From Wolfiporia cocos (Eukaryota > Basidiomycota > Agaricomycetes > Polyporales > Phaeolaceae), in contig JACCLO010000008.1 of NCBI GenBank assembly GCA_029448655.1, positions 2,418,001 through 2,482,000 on the forward strand: 64,000 nucleotides of DNA, given 5' to 3'. Positions 49,168 through 60,225 of this stretch are shown here, piece by piece (the stretch's first letter is position 1; the number at the start of each line of letters is the position of its first letter). The translations under genes and the position numbers were made by a program. Under the pieces are notes generated by a model that saw only the letters and a program-made list of their open reading frames with translations, had not been told where the DNA came from and searched no databases.

Positions 49168-50358
49168 TGCCTTCGGCGGCCTACCTCTCCTCATACACCT
49201 CCTGGAGTCGTGTACGACGTTGTATATACTGACTGTCTTGATGGACTTGTTGTAACCTCTTCAGTAAGATCATGATCAATCTTAATGCGATGATCAACCG
49301 CCTTCATATCCATAGCTGCGAGCACGTCTCAACGATGCATATCCCGTGGCTATCACACCATGCTCAAGGGCTGAGGAGAGGACTTGTGACAATCCTGACC
49401 GGCGATTTAGGTGTTTTCCGTCTCAATCGAGGGCCCGCTGGCTTCTTTCACCCGTGAACAGGTGCGCACATTTCCATCCGTAACGCTCCATCCGTGACAA
49501 TCATAATGTACCGTGGTGTTGGCAAGATAGTAGTACACTCTGGCTGCCAGTTTAATACATCGGAGGATCCGTGGGGTGTACTGACACGCCCAGGGCCATG
49601 GTACTCTGAGCACCTAAGGCCCGTTCCTCAGGCGAAATGTATGCTCTACACCCTCGAATTTGACGCTATGTCTCACTTGGATGATGATGTATGTGCATCA
49701 TACGTTAACGAGCACGGCTAACTGATGGAATTCTGGCATGGGTCCATCATCCGGGTATATCCGCAGTACAGTTCATATTTTCGTAATTGGATACATGCGG
49801 CATTGATTGTCTTGATTGCAGAGTGCGAGCCTCGGTGTCGCCGGCGATATTGCTCCGTTCTGTAGTCGCTAAGGTGCGAAACATGTTCTGCGACACATCG
49901 CGACACATGCGTCAGCTCCAATCTCGGTACATCGTCTACCTCTGGGTGAGGATATCTTATTCGATATAGTCGTTTGAGCACAGGCGCAAGCCCGACAACC
50001 AATATACTCTCGTCGCCGTTATTTTATTATCATCGAGTAGTGACATCAACAGGGAGGGACGCAACCTCACTGACTATGAGCAACATACATGTTGCATGAA
50101 CGATGCTTAACGACGTCAACAGTACCGAACCACCAGGACTGAGTAAAGGAGATACTGCCCACAGTCCAGCGGGGCGGTCACGCTTCATGGCGCGCGCGCA
50201 CGATGCGCTCAAGAATGTCGTAGTGAACAACGTCACTACGCACACTTGGAAGAGCTAGGAAATCGGCTGGCTTCCACATATACAGTGATGCCAGACGCCT
50301 CTGCCACGTCAATAGACCTTACGACAATTCTCAGTACGCAAAGAACCCCTTCGACACC
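49168..50358. other. Intergenic, no supported gene
   Basis: About 1.2 kb between VPS68 and the dehydrogenase gene. Only short, inconsistent frames are present. Confidence 0.5.
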
Positions 50359-51363
50359 ATGTCCGCACACGAAGGCACGACCCTGAAGCAGAGGATCCCT
50401 GCGCAGGAGCAGGAGATGCCTGGATTGCAGAAGCATATAGAACCCGAGCCATTCGATACTCGCCTTGAGGCAGGGAGCGGTCCCGAGCCATACACGGGCG
50501 TAGGAAAGCTGAGAGGCAAAAAAAGCTCTCATCACCGGCGGCGAGTAAGTTCCTCTCCAAGGCGTCGCGCCAACGAGCCCATCGCTGTCCACAGCTCGGG
50601 GATCGGCCGTGCAGTCGTTATCCTCTTCGCGCGCGAGGGGGCAGACGTCACGATCGTATACTTGCCGAATGAGCAGGAGGATGCAGAAGACACGGCGCGC
50701 GCAATTCAGAACGAGGGCCGGCGCGCGCTCTCGATCGCATTCGACCTCGAGGATTTTCACAATGCGAACAAGGTGGTCGCCGTGCACGTCCAACAATTTG
50801 GGCGCATCAACATTCTTGTGAACAACGCGAGCAAGCAGGAACTGGAGGGGGACTTTGCGCACATCGACTTGCTTGAGGTCGAGAGCACGTTCCGGAGCAA
50901 CATCCTCCAGATGTTCGCGGTGACCAGATTCGCGCTGCCGCACATGGCAAAGGAGTCGAGTATCATTAACACGACGTCCGTGACCACGTTCCGTGGCTCG
51001 TCCTCGATGGTGAACTATGTCTCGACGAAAAGCGCCATCGTCGGATTCACGCGCGCGTTGGCCAGGCAGCTGGAGCCTAAGGACATTGTGCGTATCGTCG
51101 CGCACATTCAGTGTGTTTTGCGTATGTTGACCCGCCCTTTTCCGATCCGTCAGCGGGTAAACGCAGTGGCGCCTGGACCCGTACTTACACCCCTGCAGCC
51201 CGCCTCAAGACCAGCGGAGCAGATGGAGGGCTTGGGCGAGAAGACCAGTATTGGGCGTGTGGGTCAGCCATTAGAGATCGCACATAGTTACGTCTTCCTT
51301 GCGAGTGCAGAGGCAGAGCTATATTAAGGCCAGATCTTGCACCTCTATCCATTGGGCGACTGA
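50359..51363 (+). pseudogene. Short-chain dehydrogenase/reductase with frameshift and early stop
   Basis: An NAD(P)-dependent SDR of the class with a long N-terminal arm (MSAHEGTTLKQRI to GVGKLRGKK). Core motifs are SGIGRAVVILFAREGADV (cofactor loop), INILVNNAS, the catalytic Ser in INTTSVTTF, and YVSTK (YxxxK). The tail is VNAVAPGPV, SIGRVGQPLEIA and FLASAEAELY. Two defects are visible. A run of seven A at 50518-50524 should be six for GKKALITGG to continue into the donor GA|GTAAGT, whose acceptor lies just before the SGIG codons. A TAA at 51325-51327 cuts off an expected tail (GQILHLYPLGD) that is still readable to a TGA at 51361. An intron around 51086-51152 is intact. Sequencing error in the A run is possible; both together suggest recent loss. 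Confidence 0.75.
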
Positions 51364-52350
51364 GGAGAAGCCTTGCTCGTCCCTTCAAGGGCGGTCGGGG
51401 CGATAGGGTAGAATCAAGAGTAGGATCGGTTTGTACGATATCCACGAAGTCCAAGATAACAGGCAACTTTTGGATCCGAGACAGGAAGCGGTTGAAAACT
51501 GGTCGTCATACGGACCTTGCCGACATGTGCACCTTGACCCATGAAACACAGATATCATAAATGTCTGGCTGTTCATATCGAACGTCGTGCAGACGGCAGT
51601 GAGCCATGGAACAAGCAAGCTTGGTTGACGAACCTGTGCCAAGGGCTGTTACAAGGGAGTTGTATAATAGAGAAAGATGGTGTTTGTCAATAGCCTAGCG
51701 AACACAAGTTTCGGTCCAGTAAGATGCCCGGGGAAAGGTTGCTACGCGGCGGATCCTGTCTATATATGTGCATAACCATGATTTGCTCACAAGGCTCTGT
51801 TGAGGCGTGCACTTTAAGCAAGCTGAGAAATTGAAGCAGTGTAAGCTCTTTGCATTCTTTCTTCATCACTTTGATTCGTGATCAAAGTGATAAGGAAAGA
51901 AAGCAGAGAGCCATACCTCCTCCTTCGAACGGAGGCCTGGACGGTTACAGAGATAGGTGAAGAGTTACTACAGCCCCATCTGGTAGACCATTGGGCCGTC
52001 GGTGAGCTCATCCATCATGCATTCGCCTGCTATTTAACAGCTAGCCGCTGAAACCTGCAGACGAAGCCATGACGCTCCGTGAGCATTAGAGCCTAGAAGT
52101 GCCATTGCTGACGTGTAGACACGACCACTCACTGCAACAAACCAACCGATGCGCCAGAGTCGAAGACAGAAATCCATGCCGAAGCGTTCGGCGACGATGT
52201 GACACGTGATTAGTCATCGGGCGCTACCCAGACATACATAGCTCCACGAGTCGGTCGTGACATACCACCTCTACTTTCCTCTGTCTTGGTTTCTTCGCTT
52301 CGACCGCTTGACTTCATACTATTTGGAAACGGTTGACTGGGCTTTACAGT
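51364..52350. other. Intergenic, PDI upstream region
   Basis: About 990 bp with no coding feature supported; the last part should be the promoter and 5' UTR of the disulfide-isomerase gene. Confidence 0.5.
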
Positions 52351-54465
52351 ATGAAGTTCACATTTGGGCTGTTCGCAGCCGTGATTTCCCTGGGCGGCGC
52401 GTTGGCATCCAATGTCATCGAGCTTGATCCCGACAACTTCGACAGTATCGTGGGGCAGGGCAAGCCCGCTCTCGTTGAGTTGTATGTGCAATGCTTACTC
52501 AATCGAACCACCTCCTTATAACACGTATATCTGTGCAGCTTCGCGCCCTGGTGCGGGCACTGCAAGGCAAGCTCCACGCCGGCTACTGCGCATAGGCTTT
52601 ACTTACGTGTCCGTACCACAGAACCTCGCGCCTACATATGAGCAACTCGCAGATGCATTCGTGCACGCGAAGGACAAGGTGGTTATTGCGAAGGTAGATG
52701 CGGACGGTGTCGGCAAATCGCTTGGCTCGAAGTATGGCGTAACGGGCTTCCCCAGTGCGTAGTCAATGCGCTGAGTACTCCTGGCGTCATTTTGATCCTG
52801 TCTTCTACTCTAATAGCACTGAAGTGGTTCAATGCTGCTGGCGGCGAGCCCGAGAAGTACGAGGGCGGACGCGACCTCGACGCACTTTCTAGCTTGTGAG
52901 TTCACCCGACCATCCCCCCTGCTCTTCCAGCGTAGAGTCCCGACAACGCACTCGATGTCGAGGAACGGGCGCGTCCATGTGCCGCATGAGGTTCCCAGAC
53001 TCTGTACGCTATTTCATCTTGAAATCGGGTGTCTGGTGGTCTGTTGCAGGATGCTTTGCCGGGACAATTTCGACTCATAAAGCGCGGACTCTGTGCTCAA
53101 TGACAGAGGACCGCTCGCCCTGGCCTCCGATCTTCATACCATAACTTCATAATGTCCTGCTGGGCCAGCTTCTGAACCCATCTCTGATCTTGATCCCCTT
53201 GCCTCCGACTCTCCTGATTCTCTGTTGGAATTGTTACACTGCTTTCATCGAACGCTCTCAGCATGTCAGCATGTAGATGTGAGCTAACGAGACACTATTT
53301 CATAGCATTACCTCAAAAACCGGCATTAAGTCGAACATCAAGCCTCCGCCCCCTCCCGCCTACCAGATCCTCGACATTAACACCTTTGACGACGTCGTGA
53401 TTGTACGTTCCTATATCAGCATATCTGTTGGTCTCCATTCATGACCGCCTGTTAGAACTCGGACGACGATGTTATCGTCTCCTTCACCGCGCCGTGGTGC
53501 GGGCACTGCAAGCATTTGAAGCCGACATGGGACGAGGGTGCGTTTTCCCTCCTTTCTGGGTGTCACAATCCTAATATATGTACTTACGCATCCCTCACAA
53601 ATGTAGTGGCGAAGGACTTTGCTGCCGAGTCTAGGGTAGGCCCTGACCAGTCTTGCAGGACCGGGAAGAGTGCTGAATGCTGAATGTCAGTGCATCATTG
53701 CCAATATCGACGCGGACGCGGCGCACAACAAGCCACTCGCACAGAAGTATGGCGTACAGGGCTTCCCCACCATAAAATTCTTCGGCAAGGGCAACAAGGG
53801 TGCGTTGATCATGCCATCGTCCTTGATTTCTATTGTGTATTCAGATATCGTTGCACGCATTCAGACAAGCCCGAGGACTATGACGGCCCGCGAACAGAGG
53901 AGGCGTTCGTTGAGTTCATGAACGAAAAGTGCGGCGTGCAACGCGCACCTGGTGGAGGTCTGACCGAGCTCGTGCGTCCTCCTTTTCCATTCCATGTCCC
54001 GTGCGACCGCAGACTCACGCCTGACGCACAGGCGGGACGTCTCCCCGAGTTCGACACGCTCGCGACCAAGTTCCTCGACGCGACAGGCGAGGCGCGGGAC
54101 GCAATCTATAAGGATGCGGCGGAGCTCGCGGCGGCCGTGGGTCCCGCGGCGAGCCACTACGTGCGTGTTATGGAGAAAGTTGTGAATGGGAGCGAGGAGT
54201 ATGTCGAGAAGGAGGCGAAGCGGTGAGTGTTCCCTTCTTTTCCCTGTCATTCCCCCGCATCGGTACTCTGCCCCTCTCTGCCTCCGCCTGTCCATCGCGA
54301 TCGACCGCTGATAGCTACCTTCCTGCCAACGAAAGGCTCGCGACGATCTTGAAGAAGCGCACGCTTGCGCCGGCGAAGTTGGACGAGCTGAAGATCAAGG
54401 CGAACATCCTCGGCGCGTTCAAGAAGGTGCAGGAGGCGGCCGGCCACATCGCCGCCGAGCTGTAG
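52351..54465 (+). CDS. ER protein disulfide isomerase with two thioredoxin domains and a P5/ERp29-like C-terminal domain
   Basis: Catalyses disulfide formation and shuffling in the ER. Eleven exons, 52351-52481, 52539-52566, 52622-52754, 52817-52895, 53306-53402, 53456-53537, 53607-53635, 53691-53799, 53865-53971, 54032-54222 and 54315-54465, give about 378 residues. A signal peptide ([20 protein letters not shown]) precedes two thioredoxin domains with FAPWCGHCK and [10 protein letters not shown] active sites and the matching cis-Pro loops YGVTGFPTLKWF and [12 protein letters not shown]. An all-helical C-terminal domain ([13 protein letters not shown] to [14 protein letters not shown]) marks the ERp38/TigA group. 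No KDEL-type signal ends the protein. Intron 2 has a GC donor (AAG|GCAAGC) and intron 4 is 410 nt long. Confidence 0.93.
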
Positions 54466-57400
54466 GAGGTTGTGTGCATGCCTGTAATACGCTATGTGAT
54501 ATGATACCGATATATATTGTCCTTATCTCGTTTCAAATCAGCGTGCACGTTTAGAACAAGGTGATCGAGTGTGCGAGTCAAGCGATGGCATGCAGCGCGT
54601 TGGATTACGTGTGCCACTTCCACGCCACTTCCATGCCACTTCTATGAGCGGCCTGCGCTGTCATCGCCTTCGCGATTTTGCGCATTTCTGTGCTTGCCCC
54701 CGACATGCGGGCTGCATGCCATAGATATGCCGGGAAGTCTGCTGGTGCTCGGGATGAACCGCCAACGACGTCGGCACCACTACCATGAAAGTGCCATGAT
54801 CCTTTCTTTCCACTGAGATCCGAGCATGGTGCGTTCTTGTATCCGACGAGGCCAATAGGAGAAAGGCGGAACGATCGCAGGAACAGGGGACCAAGTCGTG
54901 AATACCCTAGGCCGTGGGCTAGCACGCTTCACAATTCATGCGTTGTTCCGAGGGCTGAAGACAAGACACAGATGGCGTGTGAAGCTTGAAGGCCTGTCCA
55001 CCATCTTGTTCGCGGACCGGTGTTCTGGTGACCTGATGGCGGGATTAGGGTGGCGGTGTCAGTGACATGATGGAATGGATACTAGGGAGGAGACGTACAT
55101 TTCCGGCATGCGCCTGAAACATGCCTAACCGAGCTGTCGCGCACGAAGTGGGGAACCGCCGATCGAGCTTCCTTCGAGGGAGGGGACAAGACCGATCGTG
55201 CTGCCTGCCTGCGTGAATTTCATAATCCCGCTGCGGAACCGACAACAGGCAGCACCAGTGGTGGTTCCCACCCATTTCTAACGCGGGAGAATGCAGGCCT
55301 GTTCGTGGCGCGCCACCTTGGTCAGCTCCGGCCACTAACGCGCGACCAAGCACGTAGGCTCACGCTCGGAACTGTACCTGAAGTCCTGGGACAGGGAAGG
55401 AGCGTGCATGTTCCCGCGCTGTAGCCCGCGCAGCTAAATCGGCCTGGGGATACCGCGCGAAAGCCACCGAGGACAATGGGTTTCCGTGCGCAGCCACGCG
55501 AGATCGCGGGGCGGCACACGCATACAGGGTGTGATGGGCCGCTCTGGCCTGCATCAGTGGCGGATATCTCGGTCACCCGACGATATGTCCACGCAGCCCA
55601 GACTGCGGCCGACAGCGGAACGCGAATGACGAGATAGATGAGCAATTCAGCCTTGTGTAGCTATGATCATCACAGGCACATGAGACACGCCACAGGGCAG
55701 TGACAATGAGACAGCTCAGGGCTCAACATTGACGAAGCGCCATGGATGGTCAAATTGAGATGGCGAAGCACGCCTGCGGAGAAATGGAGCGTGGACGGAC
55801 GCACTCACATCACGATAATGGGATAGTTTAATGTCATGGTAACTCGAAGTCCAGAGGGTCCAGCGCGCCAATGGGGGTCTCTGCGATACGTCTCCGGTCA
55901 CTGTAATGCTCAGATGTATACAATCGTTCCACGGCGACGGACCTCAAGCTTTACGCGGCCGAGCGGGCTCACACGTCAGCCATTTCAGTGTATTGGCTCG
56001 TCTGCATCATTCGCGACGATGTTCCGCTGCTCAGGCAGGTTTAGGCCATCATATTACGAAGGCACCCTTCTCTCAAGCTAATTGGCGCTTACCCACGCAG
56101 TGCGGCATATCACCGCTTTGGGGTTCATTCATCTGACTGGAGCCACAAATCCGAGCATGGATTTCGCCGTCATGGCTCTTCCGCTCGTCAGCGTCATCTC
56201 AGGGTGTGTTCCGTGAAGGGTGCCCATGCGCCACACAGCGCACCAGCCGCTAGCGGAGGCGGCTGATAAGTATCCGTGCGAGCGTACACCGTGCACGGGA
56301 CTCCGGACTTGTCGGAGAACAAGGCTTCACAGCGTCCGTCCCGCAATTCATTGAAGGCACGTTCTGGTGAGATTCCGAGCGGTTAGAGTTAGGTTTGACG
56401 CTACGGAACTTGCTTACAGTAATTTTGAACTCAGCGTGGAAGTCTCTTATGCAAAATCGCCGCGGAGTCTATAGGCTACTGGACCCTGCATAAATGAAAT
56501 GACGCGGCCGCACATATATTCCTTCTCTTCATATGTGTGATTTAGCGCAAGGGTGCGATATTGGACCGAAATTGATGGAGAACTGCTCTTCAACATCGTG
56601 GCGAGATGATCTTTGCGAAAAGCAGGAAGCACGCTTTCTACAGCGAAACGTCAGCGCGAAGCTCGAGGTGAAATGGCTTACACAGAAGGTCGAGATCTAG
56701 AGAAGCCGCGGGCGCCGTCAATGAAATTGAGCCATACCGCATGCACCAGCGAGCGTAAGAACATTTCTCCCCAATGGAAGCGGCGGACTCCACGCCATCC
56801 GTCCTCGGCGATGATCACAGCGTTGCGTCCCTCATCACGCCCAGTCTGGCCCTGGTAGCGCCCCAAATGAATGTGCGTGCGCGTGCAGGCACCGCGGACG
56901 GGGCGCACGGCGCGTCCGGAGATGACGCGAGACAATAGACAATAGGCCGCTCCCACACGCGGCGTGGCTTACGGCCTCATCAGCGGCGACGTGCCACACA
57001 GCCCGGGTTCTGGCGCGTGTGCGCGAAGGCGGGCGGCGTGCTCGCCTTCGCGCCGAGTCAGCATCCCCGGCGAAGCACGCTCGTGGCGCGCGTGCCCAGC
57101 CCAGGGACGGTGCATGTGCCGCCGCCGATGACGGGTGGGAAGAACGCCAGGGGTGCAGCCGCGCCGGCCAATCGCACCCGCTGGGATTGCGAAGCACGAG
57201 CTTCCTTATGCGAGTACAAGAGCTGCGAACGCGCTGCGGCGTCGACGGTGCAGAAGGAACGCGGCCTCGCGCGTGCTGCGTGTGCGCGGAAGTGGGCCGA
57301 TAGTAGCGGCACCCCCGACTGCATGGCGCACTACGCCCGCCCCGCGGACATGCGCGCACTCGGGCGGCGGCGAGCTGCAGTGCCTGATCAGCTGATAAGC

Positions 57401-58116
57401 CCACGTGCAAAGATAAGATGAACGAATCGAGCGTTGCACCTCGCAAGCGCGCTGCGGCCATAGATGCTGCCCAGCATGCATATGAAGAATTGACGTCAAC
57501 GTCAAAATCATGTTGGCGGCACCCCATAGAGGTCATACGGAGTACGTAAATCACATATCTTTACTGTATACACTGCAATCGATGAGCGCGTGCAGAGCGG
57601 AGTTTAGAGTCGCGCAAGGAAGGTACATACCAAGAAACACATCCAGTACAAGCTTGGGGTACATACGAGAGAGCAATTCCGGAAGTCATCGGGATACATG
57701 AGTAGTCATAGCGCCATAGAGCAAACAGGAGACGGGGAATCTGTGCGGTGGTCAGAGCATGCGGCAGAGAAGTATTGTTCGTCAGGGTGAGGATCGCGAC
57801 ATGTAGTAGTACAGATCCGGAGAGCCGGTAAGCGATGGCATGGAGGATATTGTCTAGTGGCCGAGCGGGTTGGGCCCTCGGCCGCGGGCGCGATTGCGCG
57901 TCCAACGAAGAGTTGGATCTTCGGTACCTAAATATGGAGGGAGGCGATGGAGGGAGGCGAGGAGCGAGACTAGCAACCATGGAAGGGGAGACAGGCGACA
58001 GCAGACTTGTGGGACGAGGGAAGAGACAGAGACGACAGTACGAAGGAGGGAGACCGATGAGAAGCATGTGAGCGCGGCAGAGGGTCCGACCGACCTCTGC
58101 CATATCCAGAATAGCA
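54466..58116. other. Large intergenic region with rising GC content
   Basis: About 3.65 kb without a recognised gene. GC content rises clearly after about 56.9 kb. Frames at 57.0-57.55 kb are open on several strands at once, which reflects the high GC content rather than coding. The part next to 58117 should include the 3' UTR of the HMG-box gene. Confidence 0.5.
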
Positions 58117-60225
58117 TCAAAAGAAGAACCGGTCGTCGAGGCGACACTGCGCCTCGTGCAGACCCTGCGCGTAGTACTGCAGGCCCTGCAGCTCGGGCGC
58201 GCCCCACGGCCAGCAGGCGGGCGGGGCGAGGCCCGCGTCGAGCGCGCCGGCCCAGGCACCGCCGAGCGGCGCGGGCTCGGGCGCAGGCGCGAACGCGAGC
58301 GCGTGCTTTCCGCCGTCAGAGCCATAGTCGTAGCCGTAGCCGTAGTCGCAGAGCGGCGGCGCGTGCGCGGGCCCGGCGAGGGGCGCGCCGGCCCAGCCCT
58401 CGAGCGAGGAGTACGTCGAGCTGAACGCGGGGACGCCCGCGATGTCGGGGCTGCGCAGCGCGGGGCGCGCGGCGGGGAAGTCGAACGCGCCCGGGCCGTC
58501 GCAGAGGCTCGACGCGACGGACATCGGCGAGTGCACCGGGCTCGCGAGCCCCTCGGCGTCGTGCTCGAACGGCGGCAGCGCCTCGCTCCAGCAGTCCGAG
58601 GCGACGGGGCTCGACACCGCCGTCGCGCTCTGCTGCGTCGCACGCAAGAAGGCACGCACCGAAAAGTAAAACGAGAGCATGGTCAGCACACTTTGTGAGA
58701 GCACCCTCCGCACGAACGCGTCGCGACGAAGAACGGGACGCTCACCTCGCTCCACTGCGGCGCGCCGCCGTCTCCAAAGGGCGAGAACTGCCCGGGGTCG
58801 CAGAACGCCTGCGGCGCGGGCGGCGCCCACTCCGCGGCGCACGCGGGCGCGACACGCGCCGCGCCGGCCTGGCTGCGCGCAGGCGCGGACGCAGAGCGCT
58901 TGAACATCGCGGTGAGCGGGACCTTGAAGCGCGCGTCGGGCGCGGCGGGCGGCGTCACCGCGCGTCCCGCCTGCGCCTGCTGCCCTGCGCCCACTTTCGC
59001 CTCTGCATTCGTCTCTGCCCCTGCCTTCGTCTCTGCCTCCGCGTCCACGACCATCGCGTCCCCCGCCTCCGCGTCGTACGCGCGCACCGCGTCCGCGAGC
59101 GCGCACCCGGTCTTGCCCGCAGTGAGCATCTCCGCAATGATCGCGCAGCGCGCGTCGCGCGCGCGCGCGTCCCTGTCGCGCACGCGGCCGCGCCGGCCCT
59201 TCGCCGTGCGCGCGCCCCGCGCGTCCTTCCCGCCCTTCCCGTCCGCGTCCGCGTCCGCACACCCGCTGCCCTTCCCGTCCGCGTCCTTCCCGCCGCCCTT
59301 CGCGTCGCCGCCGCCGTCTCCGCGCGCGCGTGCGCGGCGGCGCGGCGGCCCGTCCTTGACCTTCGCGAGCGCGGGGCGGAAGCGCCAGTCGGGGTAGCGC
59401 GTGCGGTGCTCGGCCTGCGCGGCGCGCGCCTGCGCCTCCCAGTGTGCACGCTCGGCGCGGGGGAGCGCGCGCCAGTACTTGCCTGTGGGCGTGTGAGTGT
59501 GTTTCCGGCAGGGAGGGGAGGGGGCGGTGGGTGAGGGGGAGGGGGCGAGGGGAGGACGGGGGCAAGGGGGTGGGGGTGAGAGGGAGGGTGAGAGGGGGAG
59601 AACGCACCGATGATCTTGGAGAGCGCGCTGTGCGAGCCCTCGATCGCGCCGGGGATGTGCTGCGCGCGGATGAAGGACGAGCGGAAGAGGATGAACGCGT
59701 TCGGCGGGCGCGGGATGTGGTCCGCGTCGCGCTTCTTCGCGTGCGACGCGCGCGCGGCCGGTGCGTATGCGCCGTCGCCCGGTGCGTATGCGCCGTCGCT
59801 CGGTGTGTTCGCCACCTCAGCGGGGTCACCGCACGCCGACGCCGCCATCGCGGACATCGAGAACGGCATCGCGAACGGCGCGGCGCCGTCGTCGAGGGGG
59901 GACATGTCCGCGGAGAAGGTGAACGTCATGAACGCGGGCGGGGGCGGTGCGTCCACGAGCGGCGGTGGGCCGTCTACAAGCGGCGGCGGTGCGTCAACGA
60001 GCGGTGGCAGGCCATCAAACAACGGCGGGGCGTCAACCAACGGCGGCGGGGCGTCGACCAACGGCGGTGGTGCGTCGACGAGCGGCGGCATGCCGTCTGG
60101 GCAGGTCGACGAGCATGGCGGCGGGATCGCAGCGGGGCTCGGGTCAGTCGAGTCGCGATGCCTAATCGGGCAGGCGACGCACCGTCATCGAGATCGTCGG
60201 CCCAGGAGGCGGCGAGCATCTTCAT
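58117..60225 (-). CDS. HMG-box transcription factor (MATA_HMG-type)
   Basis: Exons 60225-60183, 60096-59608, 59482-58746 and 58632-58117 give about 594 residues. The first exon (MKMLAASWADDLDD) is inferred from a phase-correct splice; an ATG at 60091 is the alternative start. An unusual VDAPPPL-type repeat lies at the N-terminus, followed by an Ala/Asp-rich linker. The HMG box runs IPRPPNAFILFRSSFIRAQH to SALSKIIGKYW, then RALPRAERAHWEAQA and RTRYPDWRFRP. Intron 2 splits the Gly codon of IIG/KYW inside the box. A highly basic stretch with GRRGRVRDRDARAR follows, then Ala/Pro-rich regions and a Tyr/Asp/Gly C-terminal part (DYGYGYDYGSDGG). DNA-binding regulators of this type control mating or development in fungi; the specific role is unknown. 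Third codon positions are nearly all G or C. Confidence 0.85.
59935..60091 (-). repeat. Tandem 24-bp-type repeats encoding PPLVDAP units
   Basis: Seven to eight degenerate units encode (P)PPLVDAP, with two variants (LFDGL, VDGP). The + strand shows the recurring pattern GCGTCGACCAACGGCGG with single-base differences. The repeats lie at the N-terminus of the HMG-box protein and are a likely site of copy-number variation. Confidence 0.85.

Noticed and set aside
58695..59534. Long + strand frame opposite the HMG-box gene
   Set aside because: Arg-rich antisense shadow of a GC-rich coding exon; the minus-strand frame has the conserved HMG box and consistent splicing.
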